Shown here: positions 1 to 10,090 of the stretch, piece after piece
Numbering within the stretch: the stretch's first letter is position 1
Layout: each line of letters begins with the position of its first letter
Translations under genes and position numbers: made by a program
NCBI GenBank assembly: GCA_905250115.1
Contig: CAJNOI010000018.1
Coordinates: 620,001 to 684,000, forward strand
Reading direction: 5' to 3'
DNA: 64,000 nt
DNA from: Adineta steineri
Taxonomy: Eukaryota > Rotifera > Eurotatoria > Adinetida > Adinetidae
The notes under the pieces: generated by a model
The model's database searches: none
What the model was told of the DNA's origin: nothing
The model's input: the letters and a program-made list of their open reading frames with translations, nothing else

Positions 1-283
1 GTATCATATTAAATCTACATCTGCACAACGTACGTTTTACACCATGATAAAATAGAATTTAATGACAGAACTTTCTAATTGATGCAAAGAAGAATTATAT
101 GAAAAAACATTCTTTGATAATCTACGCATGTGTTTAGCTTCCTTGCTGATATTTCATTTTCTTGTTTTTTTTTGATAAAATATTGTGATAAGCTATTAAT
201 TTTAGTTCATAAGTTTTTATTTCAACATTAATAGAATAACTATTTCTAACTCAATTCAGTTTATTTCACTTATATTTCTACAG

Positions 284-1087
284 GATTGTATCATTATCTC
301 TACTGCAAATATACTTCCTCTTGTTCAACGAGTTATGACTCGTTATATTTTATCTACAATTGCTGTATTCGGAAATTTAGGTCATATAATATCAATTACA
401 ATATTATCACAAGAACAACGTGGATCAAATTCATGTTCAATTTATCTTCTTGCAACATCAATTTCTGGTTTGATTATCATGAATTGGGCTATAATTTTAC
501 TTGTTTATGTACTTGATCATATAGATCTTATGAATACATCATTAACATTATGTCATATTCGTGTTTATATGAAACATACTTCATCAATGTGTTTTCGATA
601 TGTAGTAGTTGTTGCATGTACTCATCAATGTGGTGTTTATGAATTATATGACTAAATTTATAGTATTTATAGTTTAATTTGTTTTGGATTAATACCTATT
701 TGTTTAATAGTTATTTTTGATATTCTTCTTACAATTAAATTACAATAAACAAAATCACGTATTCAACCAATTCATAATAGTTTTCATATTAAAAGAGATG
801 AATTTTGTTTAGGAAAAGTTATATTAACTGAAGTTATTGTTAGAATATATTTTGCACATTTACTCATCCATTAATCACATTATATTCGACTTGAACAAAT
901 AATATAATACCAAATAAAAGCTCTCAACGAATCAAAATTGAATCATTTATAAATTTTATTACAATATCATTACTTCTCTATTTTAATTATAATACAATAT
1001 TTTATATTTATTTTATAGTATCAAAATCATTTCAACAGTCTATTAAATATTTTATACGAAGATATATTTTTATATTTAAATTTAACA
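284..1087 (+). pseudogene. Degenerate rotifer-type 7TM GPCR relic
   Basis: An acceptor (tttctacag) at 275-283 is followed by an open frame to 655 whose translation has the typical start of bdelloid FMRFamide-receptor-like GPCRs: a hydrophobic TM1, then SCSIYLLATSISGL in TM2 and a second long hydrophobic stretch. After the stop at 653-655 the match continues only in broken frames. From about 925 a different frame reads RIKIESFINFITISLL followed by more hydrophobic residues and a basic tail, which fits TM7 and the C-terminus of the same family. Stops and frameshifts lie between the two halves and the DRY region is degraded, so this is a pseudogene. Family assignment is from pattern recognition. 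Confidence 0.6.
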
Positions 1088-1399
1088 GAAGAAATATTGA
1101 ACATAATCAGAATTAATATAATCAACAAATTAATTGACCAAAAATAATTTACAATTCTCACATATATTCTTATCATATTTTGATAACGAGAAGAAACAAT
1201 TACTAATGGATTTTTCTTAGTTTTTATTGTTTTATGTAAATCTTCGAATGAATCTTTATCAAGACGAATTGTAACTAAATTTTCATTATTCTCATCATAT
1301 AATCGTCCAGAATCATATTCAACATGTTCACTAAATAAAGTACATTCTTGCTTTATTTGGTTATACCTAGTTGTTTGACATAATGATGATTCTTGATAT

Positions 1400-1686
1400 A
1401 AATAAATAAATCGTAAACGGTTTCGACAATTATGCAAACCAAGATAAAAACGAATAGTTTTATCCACGTTTAAAAATTGTTCAGGTATAAATTTTGTTGA
1501 ATCAATTTCCCAATAGCGTGGATCTTGATGCAAATTTTGAGTAGCAATTACAACTGCATCTCCTTTCCTTATAGGTATGTTATCACGTGCTGCTCCATGA
1601 CTTATGTGTCCAGCGATATACGAGCATATCGAAGAATTTTTTGAGGGTGGGTGTGGATGTAGATGCAAGGATTGGAGAACGCACAC
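1400..1686 (-). pseudogene. Cytochrome P450 C-terminal fragment (relic)
   Basis: The minus-strand frame starting at 1686 contains IPIRKGDAVVIATQNLHQDP, then RYW, a phenylalanine and PEQFL. This is the spacing of the P450 segment between the ExxR helix and the haem loop (IPKG..V......HxDPxxW..P..F.PERF). The expected haem-binding Cys loop is degraded to GLHNCRNRLRF at about 1437-1405. The frame stays open to 1027 but the rest is not recognisable as P450. No ExxR helix exon was found upstream, where a GT-rich low-complexity stretch (1637-1665) interrupts the frame. Probably a dead fragment, tail to tail with the GPCR relic. Confidence 0.45.
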
Positions 1687-1690
1687 TACA

Positions 1691-3190
1691 TCCAGACTTC
1701 ATCAATGAAGAAAAAAAGTTGACATGTTTTCATCTTGTATGCTTACAATTAATGATTTAGATGAATACTATTTAGTTTTGTCTAAAGTGTTATTCATAAT
1801 AAACAATTTTTTCTTTATGTTTTTGTATTTTATTATTTTGCGTATTCTAATCTCACCTTTATTATCCTGTCAGCTGTGACATGCACATGATTGACGCACA
1901 GAATAATAAAATGTATAGGTGAATGCGAGATAGTTAAGAATAATACGTATTCAATTGCAACCATAAAAAATGACGCATTCACAAAGTATATATTTAATCG
2001 TATGTTGTTTGATTTGCTTGAATGAATCTACTAGATAGTGACTCACTAACATTCATAAATTCATAGTCTGTTTGAAAAAATGAATAGATTTGTCTCTTGT
2101 ATGAAATAGAAATTACCGAATATTAAATTTATAAATTTGTATCATTTTATTAAATCGTTTATATGAGTAAAAAAGTATATGAGAAATAATCATGCTTTCA
2201 GCATTCACTGACTCATCAATGTAGTAGGTACCATTCTGTACTTCAATTTGTATGATTTATATTCTATAAAAATCTTCAATTTTGTGTTTCATGTATTTAA
2301 AAATTTTATAGTATTATCATCTCGTATTGCGTTCACTTGTCCTAATTGTTCCAGTTTTTTAAAATATTTTATATTGGTATTTCTTTTCTCTTTGTTCATT
2401 TTTATTACGCATTTGACTAAAAACTGAATTATGAAGCATCAGACAAATACTATTTTACAGTGAGAAAATGCATTCTTTATTTATTTATCGTGTAAATCAA
2501 AAAACAACTGTTATTGTTGAAACGTGACATCGGCCAAATCTGAAAAGAATCAATTTTTCTTCGAAAATAGTTACCAGTGAAATGGCTTGATATTAACAGG
2601 CACAAAACTCCAAAGACCACTTCACTTTGTGGATACATTCAAGTAGAATTGCATGAATAAAATAAGGCATGTAATAGTTAAATATAAGAGAAGCAGGGTA
2701 AATATCAACATCGTAAACTGCTTATATATTCATTTAACAATTTAATGTACATACAAGTACCTAGCTTTTTGTATTTTGTTTTAAGAAATAAAAAGAAATG
2801 AGTAAGCGACGACTTGACCTTACCTTTACCTCGCTCAGGTACTTCATCGATAAAATTATATTGATGCTTAAACCTGTCCGTCACATACTGTAACGACAGT
2901 AGAAACCCAAAAACTACCCCTTAGACTAAAATCACTTCCTTTCTGATTCATTCTTCTTATATAAATCTGAATATTCATTTGATTGATCGTTATCGATTAG
3001 TAAAAAATTATTAACGAAAAAAATATGATTTATTTTCTTCACTTAAATGTGATTTTCTTAGTCAACATGATGACATTAACACAAGTATGTTGGAAATAAA
3101 TTGCATTACTAATAGATAATTTTAGAGGAAGTACTTCGCAAATAAAAAAATATCGATAATTAAACGAGGGGAAAAAAAACAGCCCTTCAA
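1691..3190. other. Non-coding interval, AT-rich
   Basis: About 1.5 kb upstream of the protease gene. I see no coding frame with family resemblance, no tRNA-like folding and no clear repeat. Confidence 0.4.
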
Positions 3191-3201
3191 TTATGTACGT
3201 G

Positions 3202-3240
3202 TATATAAACGGGAGTTTCATTCATATTTTGTTACTCAGT
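3202..3240 (+). promoter_or_regulatory. TATA-type core promoter of the protease-kelch gene
   Basis: A TATA box (tatataaac, 3202-3210) lies about 30 bp before an initiator-like ctcagta at 3235-3241 and about 65 bp before the start codon at 3272. The spacing fits a TATA-directed transcription start near 3236. Start site inferred, not observed. Confidence 0.5.
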
Positions 3241-3271
3241 ATTCGTGATCGTTAGTTTGTGGGGCATCATC

Positions 3272-6200
3272 ATGAATAAGTTTCTACTAGTATCTGTGTT
3301 ACCAATATTACTAGCCATTTTAACTGTGAAGTTATGTGCATCCATGGCGACTGTCGGTGGTGCAAGTGCATATGCTTCCAACAATAATGGAATAAAACGG
3401 TATGTCTTGAGAAGCATTTGTATTGATTATAATCTTTTCTTCTATTCTTTTTTTCAGCATTACAATGCATAAAGTCAACCGTACATGTAATGGAAATACT
3501 ACTCAATACAAATGTCACGGAAAAGGAAAACATACGGGAATAACAAAAAGATCCGTATCAGCGACTGAAACATTACTTGATCAGAATTGGGGTGTAAGTA
3601 TTTTAATTTGTCTTATCTACATTCTATATGTTTCCATTTAATAGTCATATTGGATGGGTTTAATAACAGTCGGAACGCCGGGTCAATCATTTTATACTGA
3701 TTTTGATACGGGATCATCTGATCTATGGGTTCCAGGCGAACTATGTGGCACTGCATGTGGTAAAAGGAATAATATTCTCTTAATTATTTAATGTTAACTT
3801 CTCTTTTCTAATATCAGGTGGTAATCATACATATAAACCTAGTTTATCATCAACATACAAAGCATGGAATAAGACTTTTCAGATTCTTTATGGTGATGGT
3901 ACTCACACCACGGGAGTATTTGCAAATGATACAGTGAATGTATGTAAAAGTTATCTACATAAATAAGAAGAGAATAACGTTTTGTTTGATTTAGATTGCC
4001 GGAGTATCTATTACTGGTCAACCGTTTGCTATTATTAATTCAGCTTCAGGTATGAGTTCGCGAATCAATGACGGTATACTAGGTATGGGTTATCAAAAAC
4101 TTGCACAAGGCGGTGAAGTGCCAATAATTTGGTCGATGTATCTGACGGGCGCATTGAGTCTCCCAATTTTTTGTTTTTGGTTCGGACCGTAAGTGTATAT
4201 TTTTGTTGACTAGTAAAAAATTCTTCTTCAAAATAAATTTAATAGAGTATCGACTGGTTCGGATACAGGTGAATTGATTTTAGGTGGTTATGACGCAACA
4301 AAATATACGGGCTCTTTTACATATGCACCAGTTAGTGTAAAAGGTTTTTGGGAATTCGTTGCTGACAGTGTTAGTCTGACAGTTGGATCAACAACAACAA
4401 TAGTAGCCACATCAATTAATGCTATTTTGGATACGGGAACGACAGTTGCCATGGCAGTTCCAACAACTTATTACAATATGATAAATACATTAATAGGAGC
4501 TACATTCAATCCAAACATCGGATATGTAAGAAAAATTTATATTTGTTCCACCTATTTACACGAATTTTATAATAAAATTTTCACTATTTTATTCTAGGCC
4601 ACCTTCAACTGTCAAACAAAAACCTTATCAGCTTTACCAAATATAACAGTTACAATTAGCGGAGTTCCATTTGTATTAACACCATTAATGTACATTCTTG
4701 TTACTGGTGGTCCTTCTACATATACCTGCTATAGTATGATTACGCCACTGGACGCGACTGATGCGCTTTCAAATTCAATATGGATCTTTGGAGATTATTT
4801 TATGAGACGTTTCTACAGTGTATTTGATATGCAAAATAATCGAATCGGATTAGCTTTATCAACTTCCTATTCAATTGTGCAACAGGTGCCTAGTAACGTA
4901 TTTCAGACAACTACAACCGTAACTCCTTCGTCAGTAACATCAACGACAACAAAACCATCCACAACAACAACTACAACAACCACATCAACATCAACAACTA
5001 CATCAACGACAACNNNNNNNNNNACTACAACAACCACATCAACATCAACAACTACATCAACGACAACAAAGCCAACCACAACGACAACTACAACAACTAC
5101 ATCATCATCAACAACAATGAAAACGTCAACTACTACAACTCAAACGACTAGCAGTAAGTTTCTTTAAGTTTTGATTTGAAAGGCGGGTAGTATAAATGGA
5201 ATGGTAAGGTTATCTTCTCTTTATATATTCAAATCCATGTCTACTAGAAAAGAATTTTCAAGTTAGATTTTTCCGTACGATACAGTAGATTGGATTTATA
5301 TCATTAAACTCAATATTGATTAGCGTATTAGAAAAAATATACATCCCATAGCCTGAAACTTTATTGAAGAATTGTTTTAACTGCCGATAGAGCACTGTGA
5401 CCTTTATTAAATGAGTACATATATTCAAATCTACATTGAATAGTGCGTTTCTTACTCATTATATCACTGAATTATACGTAATGATAATCACTTCTTATGT
5501 ATCCCAGTATTAAGTGAATTAGATTATGAGAAAACTAGCTGATTCTAAATTTCCAAGTATTTACAGATTCTATGAAATTCTTTTGAGTTATTCTAAATGA
5601 TCTGTTATATTTTGTTTTTGATGAATTTTACTGAAAATATGTAATAAATGTATTTATTCTTAGATATATTCAATATTGGCCGTTGGTCAATAACAGGCTC
5701 CCTTGCAATAGGTCGTACTGGGCATACATCAACTCTTCTTTCTGATGGTCGTGTCATCGTTGTAGGAGGTAGAGAGGGTGCTAATACAGTAGAACTTTAT
5801 AATCCAGCAACACGAACATGGAGTCAAGGAGCATCAATGAATAATGCTCGATCAACTTACACTGCCACTCTTTTACCAGATGGTCGATTGTTTGTTGTGG
5901 GTGGTTGGTATTACAATGTAGCTAGTAAAACTGCTGAAATTTACAATCCTGTGAGTAATAGTTGGACAGCTGTTAGTAACATGACTTTCGGTCGATTGGG
6001 ACATGCAGCAGTCTATTTACCAGCACCAATGAATAAAATCTTAGTCATGGGTGGATACGATTATAACGGCAACTTCATACCTTTGCAATCGTGTGAATTA
6101 TATGATTTCGTATCGAATAAGTGGACAACCACCACTTCAATGATTAATATACGAGTCTATTTTACAGCAACATACTTACCATCTATGAATGTAGTCGTAG

Positions 6201-6712
6201 CTATAGGAGGCGGTTATACAACTAACGTGGTAGAAATTTTTACCGTATCAACATTACAATGGACTCAAAGTTCGAATACAATTGCACCAGATGCATCATC
6301 ATGTACAGGTACATTACTACTCAATGGACAATTTTTAATTGCTGGTGGTGCTTACTGTTACAGTAGAACTTATTTGTTTAATCCAACAACGAATTTATTT
6401 ACATTTGCAGCAAATACTACCCAACCACGAAGTGAAGCCAGTGTAACTTTATTACCATCAGGTTCAGTTCTTCTAAGTGGTGGATTTAATGCTACTACCG
6501 GTCAACCTATTCGTTCGGCTGAAGTTTATGATTATCAACTCAATATGTGGCGTTCTGTAGCAGACATGAACACTAATCGTTCTCGTCACACAGGAGTTGC
6601 TTTAAATAATTCCTCCTCAACATCACCAACAGTACTTGTTATTGGAGGGCTACACGACTGGGTAAGCGGGCACGACTTAACTGATTGTGAACTGTTCTCG
6701 GTCAATGGTTGA
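3272..6712 (+). CDS. Secreted pepsin-like aspartic protease fused to a Thr-rich linker and kelch propeller
   Basis: Eight exons: 3272-3399, 3458-3593, 3645-3759, 3818-3939, 3995-4188, 4246-4525, 4598-5153, 5664-6712 (2580 nt, 859 aa). Residues 1-23 are a signal peptide. A short basic propeptide with KR sites follows. The A1 protease domain starts near residue 89, with catalytic Asp109 in FDTGSSDLW, the flap motif ILYGDGT, DGILGMGY, and the second catalytic Asp294 in LDTGTT. The domain closes with WIFGDYFMRRFYSVFD, as in cathepsin D and pepsin. A linker of almost pure Thr/Ser follows, interrupted by a 10-N gap, and then about six kelch blades of galactose-oxidase style with repeated GRxGHT, GG and W positions (about residues 512-855). 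Six of the seven introns are 51-72 bp. The one before the kelch exon is 510 bp but has good splice sites and matching phase. A polyadenylation signal lies at 6834. A shorter protease-only form ending at 5167 is possible if that intron is retained. Confidence 0.8.
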
Positions 6713-6957
6713 TAAATGTACGTTTTATGAACTTCGAAGACTTTCTTTTTCTTACTCATATCTATTCAAGAATTTTTTTATTCATATCTATTCATGAATC
6801 TTTTTATTCAAGATAATCTGCAGTTTTTTTACAAATAAATATATCTTTCTATTAATACAGCAATTTTGTTATAGAATAAAGCAACGCGATATTTCTATTT
6901 AAACCAGTAACACAAAATTTTCTAGCAAACAATATTCATCATACAGACAATTTAAAA

Positions 6958-7128
6958 CTAAGATACGTTTTCAGAGTCTTCTTCTCGCTTTACATTTACA
7001 GATGTTTGATCATATCTAGCATCCATTTTGTGCAAATCTTTTCTGAAAGAATAAATAACATCTTTTATACTTTCTCCAAGTTCTTCAAATTTCTCGATAA
7101 CATTGTATGCTCGTCCCGATAACCACAT
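6958..7128 (-). CDS. Small charged ORF of 56 aa, unknown
   Basis: The frame from the ATG at 7128 to the TAG at 6958 begins MWLSGRAYNVIEKFEELGES. It continues as a charged, amphipathic-helix-like segment rich in Asp, Glu and Lys. An acceptor-like aaacgatag directly precedes the ATG, so it could be the start of a trans-spliced mini-gene or the last exon of an otherwise lost gene. I found no upstream coding exon between 7130 and 7700. The composition looks coding rather than random AT sequence, but I do not recognise the family. Confidence 0.3.
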   Translation of the reverse strand: MWLSGRAYNVIEKFEELGESIKDVIYSFRKDLHKMDARYDQTSVNVKREEDSENVS

Positions 7129-7765
7129 CTATCGTTTATTTGTATCATTTTTTTTTAAGATAAATTCGTTTGTTTCCACTTAGTGTAGTATGATTTGGGA
7201 TAATGTGTTTACATCTATTCTACCTAATATCGCTAACTAGGGTGTGGGTGAGGGTGTCTGTGTGAGTGTAGGCATGGTATGGGTGTCGAATAAAAAGAAT
7301 ACCGTCACCGCCACCCACATCCACCCATACTCTCAAGATCAATATTTTAAACTAACATTGTCGACTTCTTTTTAGTGAAAGGACATTTCTGAGAGGACAT
7401 TTAACATGAGGGACTTTTTCTGAAGGACCAAAAACCACGAACATTTTCAAAAGGACATTCTTGACTGTATTCGTTAATATGGATCATATGCGATTAATTC
7501 TAATAATAAGAGAAAAGATTATTATCTTGAACTAACTTGAATCAATTCATATTTTATTCCATACCACAAATGTCCATAAGAGAAATCAAATTTCATTACA
7601 TAACTATCTTTTATCAGTAGAAAATATAACAAGTTCCATTGTTGCTTTTTTTAACACAAGAAAAAATAATAATAAATTACATGAGAAAATATAAAAAAAT
7701 CATTGAAGGTTTTTCTGTTGTCTTCTTTCAGTATTTATATCTCCCTGAATATTGTTCTTCATTGA
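7129..7765. repeat. Non-coding interval with GT-rich inverted repeat and short ggacattt repeats
   Basis: At about 7238-7290 there is a GT-rich tract (gggtgtgggtgagggtgt and onward) and at 7303-7336 an AC-rich tract (ccgccacccacatccaccca) that is roughly its reverse complement, giving an imperfect hairpin. At 7377-7465 the motif aaggacattt recurs about five times in degenerate form. Nothing coding is evident. Confidence 0.4.
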
Positions 7766-7768
7766 AAG

Positions 7769-8026
7769 CTAGATAAGACGTTTATTTTTCAAAAATTCTC
7801 GACCTTTCTAAAAGAAATAAAAACCAAAAGAATTTATTAAAAATATTCAAAATTTATTTACCGCCATTTGTCGAATGATATCATCTTCATTTTCTAAGTG
7901 TTTTCCTTTAGCAAATTCTTGTTTAATCCTTGCTAAATAAAATGATACATCAGTATATTTTAGCGTTTGACTATATCTAATTAAATCTCGATAAAGTCGA
8001 AGAACTTCAATTTGTCGTGTAGACAT
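7769..8026 (-). CDS. LYR-motif mitochondrial microprotein (MIEF1-MP / AltMIEF1 type)
   Basis: Two exons, 8026-7862 and 7807-7769, joined in phase 0 (67 codons plus stop, 66-67 aa class). The protein carries LYRDLIRYSQTLKYTD near its N-terminus, then FYLARIKQEFAKGKHLENE, and ends with KGREFLKNKRLI. This matches the LYR protein encoded upstream of MIEF1 in vertebrates in length and layout (LYR, RYTD, FY..I..EFRK, QLEKG..FL). The vertebrate protein acts in mitochondria, on mitoribosome assembly and translation. Its ATG is 68 bp behind the SURF6 stop codon on the same strand. The gap contains a strong acceptor (tttttttctgttttag) 12 bp before the ATG and no donor, which suggests a downstream cistron resolved by trans-splicing. 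Another small LYRM family member is the main alternative. Confidence 0.75.
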
Positions 8027-8094
8027 TAGAAAAATAATCTAAAACAGAAAAAAAACAAAACAAGCATACAAACAAAATTTGTATTTCTTTTTAT
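8027..8094 (-). promoter_or_regulatory. Candidate spliced-leader acceptor between SURF6 and the LYR gene
   Basis: Read on the minus strand, the 68-bp gap ends in a long T-rich run followed by ctgttttag with its AG at 8040-8039, then 12 nt to the ATG. There is no room for a promoter of its own and no matching 5' splice donor. This is the arrangement expected for the second gene of a short operon processed by SL trans-splicing, which is known in bdelloid rotifers. Confidence 0.5.
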
Positions 8095-9256
8095 TTAACC
8101 ATTAACCATACGGCCCTTTTTTATGAGTCGTTTTTTTATTTTAGCTTTTTTATCATCTTTTCTCTTTTGTAAATTAGTATTTCGTTTATCTTGTTTTTCT
8201 TTCTGTCGTTTTCCTTCTTCCGATTTATTATGTTTCCATTTCTTAGCTGATCGTTGACGAAGTTGTGTTTGTTTTTTAATTGATTTACGTAACAATTGAA
8301 CATTATCCTTAACTTTTTCACCTTTAGCTTTTGCTAATGCTGTTTTAAATTTTTGTGCACGTAAAAGTTCTTTTCCTTCCTCAGGATTTTCTTCTTTTAA
8401 ACGTTCTATTTCATTTTGTTCGGATTCAACTTTTTTCAGTGTATTGATTAATTTTTTTTGTTTGCTTTCAAATTTTTTCGTTTTCTTCTTTTTTGATTCC
8501 AATATAACGGAATCATCTGTTTTAAAATCAAAACGACCAAATGTTATATGAGTTGGAACTGTTGATGGTTGTGGTTTAGATGATTTTGCATCGGCCGTAT
8601 TTAATGGTGTTGCTGTCCATTCTTTTGTAGTTGTTCGTGGTCGTTTTGTACGATCTTCAGTTTTCTCTTTTGTACGTTTACGTTTAGCTGCATGATCAAT
8701 TCCATTTTCTATAATAGAAAAATGAATGAAATACAAAACTAAGGAAAATATCTAATAAAACCTGTTTGTTGTTGTTGTTGACGATGAGGCATTTTATCAT
8801 GAAGTTTTTTTAATAATTCTTCTCGACTAACTGAAGTTATTGGTTTTTGTTTATTAGTCTTATTTGTTGGATGATTTTCTAAATATATATTTCTATAGAA
8901 ATAATAATTAGGAAAAAACAAATTTTTATACTATGATGATGAGCAAGAAATCGATAAATTCCTGATGTTGTTCGAATTGATTGAACACCAGCTACTTCTA
9001 ATGGTGATTTCGAAGTTTGACCTTTATTTTGTTGTTGTTTATTTCGTTTTGATGTTGATTCACGAAGAAATTTATCTTTCAATTCATTATATGTTTGTAA
9101 TTCATCTTGAGCAATATACGTCTCAGGTCGAATAAAATCAACTAATGAATGAAGAATTGTATTTAAATTTAGAAAATGTTCGATTTCGGGATGACGATGA
9201 ATAGCATCATCCTTAGTTGTATTAACATCAGAAGTTTTAATATCGGTATCAGTCAT
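8095..9256 (-). CDS. SURF6: Surfeit locus protein 6 homologue (nucleolar, ribosome biogenesis)
   Basis: Three exons: 9256-8932, 8878-8762, 8708-8095 (1056 nt, 351 aa). The C-terminal half is the SURF6 domain: a Lys/Glu/Arg-rich coiled coil with ITFGRFDF, then LLRAQKFKTALAKAKGEKVK, then KSIKKQTQLRQRSAKKWK, and a very basic tail ending KKRLIKKGRMVNG. SURF6/Rrp14 proteins are nucleolar factors for large-subunit pre-rRNA processing. The middle exon encodes a poly-Gln run before the splice (HRQQQQQTG). The domain lies in the last exon and phases agree. An acceptor-like actttttag lies 9 bp before the ATG. The LYR gene follows 68 bp downstream on the same strand. Confidence 0.85.
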
Positions 9257-10090
9257 TCTTCAAATCTAAAAAGTAATATAGTATTACTAGAATCGTTTTA
9301 CTTTAATGAATAGAAAAAAAAAGAATCAGTTTTAATAATTGGTTAAGAACTTGACTCAGTACGATCCTCAATGGTAATGCAAAATAGTAGAGGACGCTGG
9401 ATATCGTCTTCAAACATGGATCGAATAATTTAACACGATGACTGTCCAGTACATCATATATAATGCACGGTGCATACACTGTAAAACAAAATCGGAAATC
9501 TTTCAAGATCTCAACAAATACCGAATTTTTTTAGAGTGTATGTATCGGATCGTCAGCGTGTTAATAATAAAAAAAGTATCAAATTCATTTACTTCTAACA
9601 GACTGTCTTCAAACAGAAATTCTATGAAATACATAGTACTATGACATATATGTTTTCATTTGTTACTAATCGAATATCCTTTCTCTCAAGTTATTGACTG
9701 TAATGATTAAAAATTCTAGTATTTAAAAGGCGAGACACTTTCGATACAAAGAGATTATGTGATGCGCCATAGATTATTTCAACACTTAGCTGTGTCCGTC
9801 TTTGACAAGGTACATCATACGTTTTCGTATAGAAAATTCTGATATTATTGATAATTAGAAATAATCTATGTTTATTTTGATAGAATCATAGAAATAAATT
9901 TTCTAAGATTATTGCTTAGTATGGCATCTATCGAAATGAATAAATTTGGCTGGATATTGATATATATCCAATGAAAATGAAACCAAAATAGAAAATAACA
10001 GAACAGCTGTTTGTTCGATGGTTTATAATGAACTAATAATAGAATATTTAATTTAATTGGTTTATGTATGCATTATAGATTAGTAATAAA
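9257..10090. other. Divergent intergenic region between SURF6 and the zinc-finger gene
   Basis: About 830 bp separate two divergent genes and should contain both promoters. Short open frames occur on both strands here but none shows domain resemblance or splice continuity. No clear TATA box is placed for either gene. Confidence 0.4.

Noticed and set aside
9303-9644. Overlapping short open frames on both strands between SURF6 and the zinc-finger gene
   Set aside because: Hydrophobic, AT-driven translations with no domain, no splice continuity and no recognisable family.
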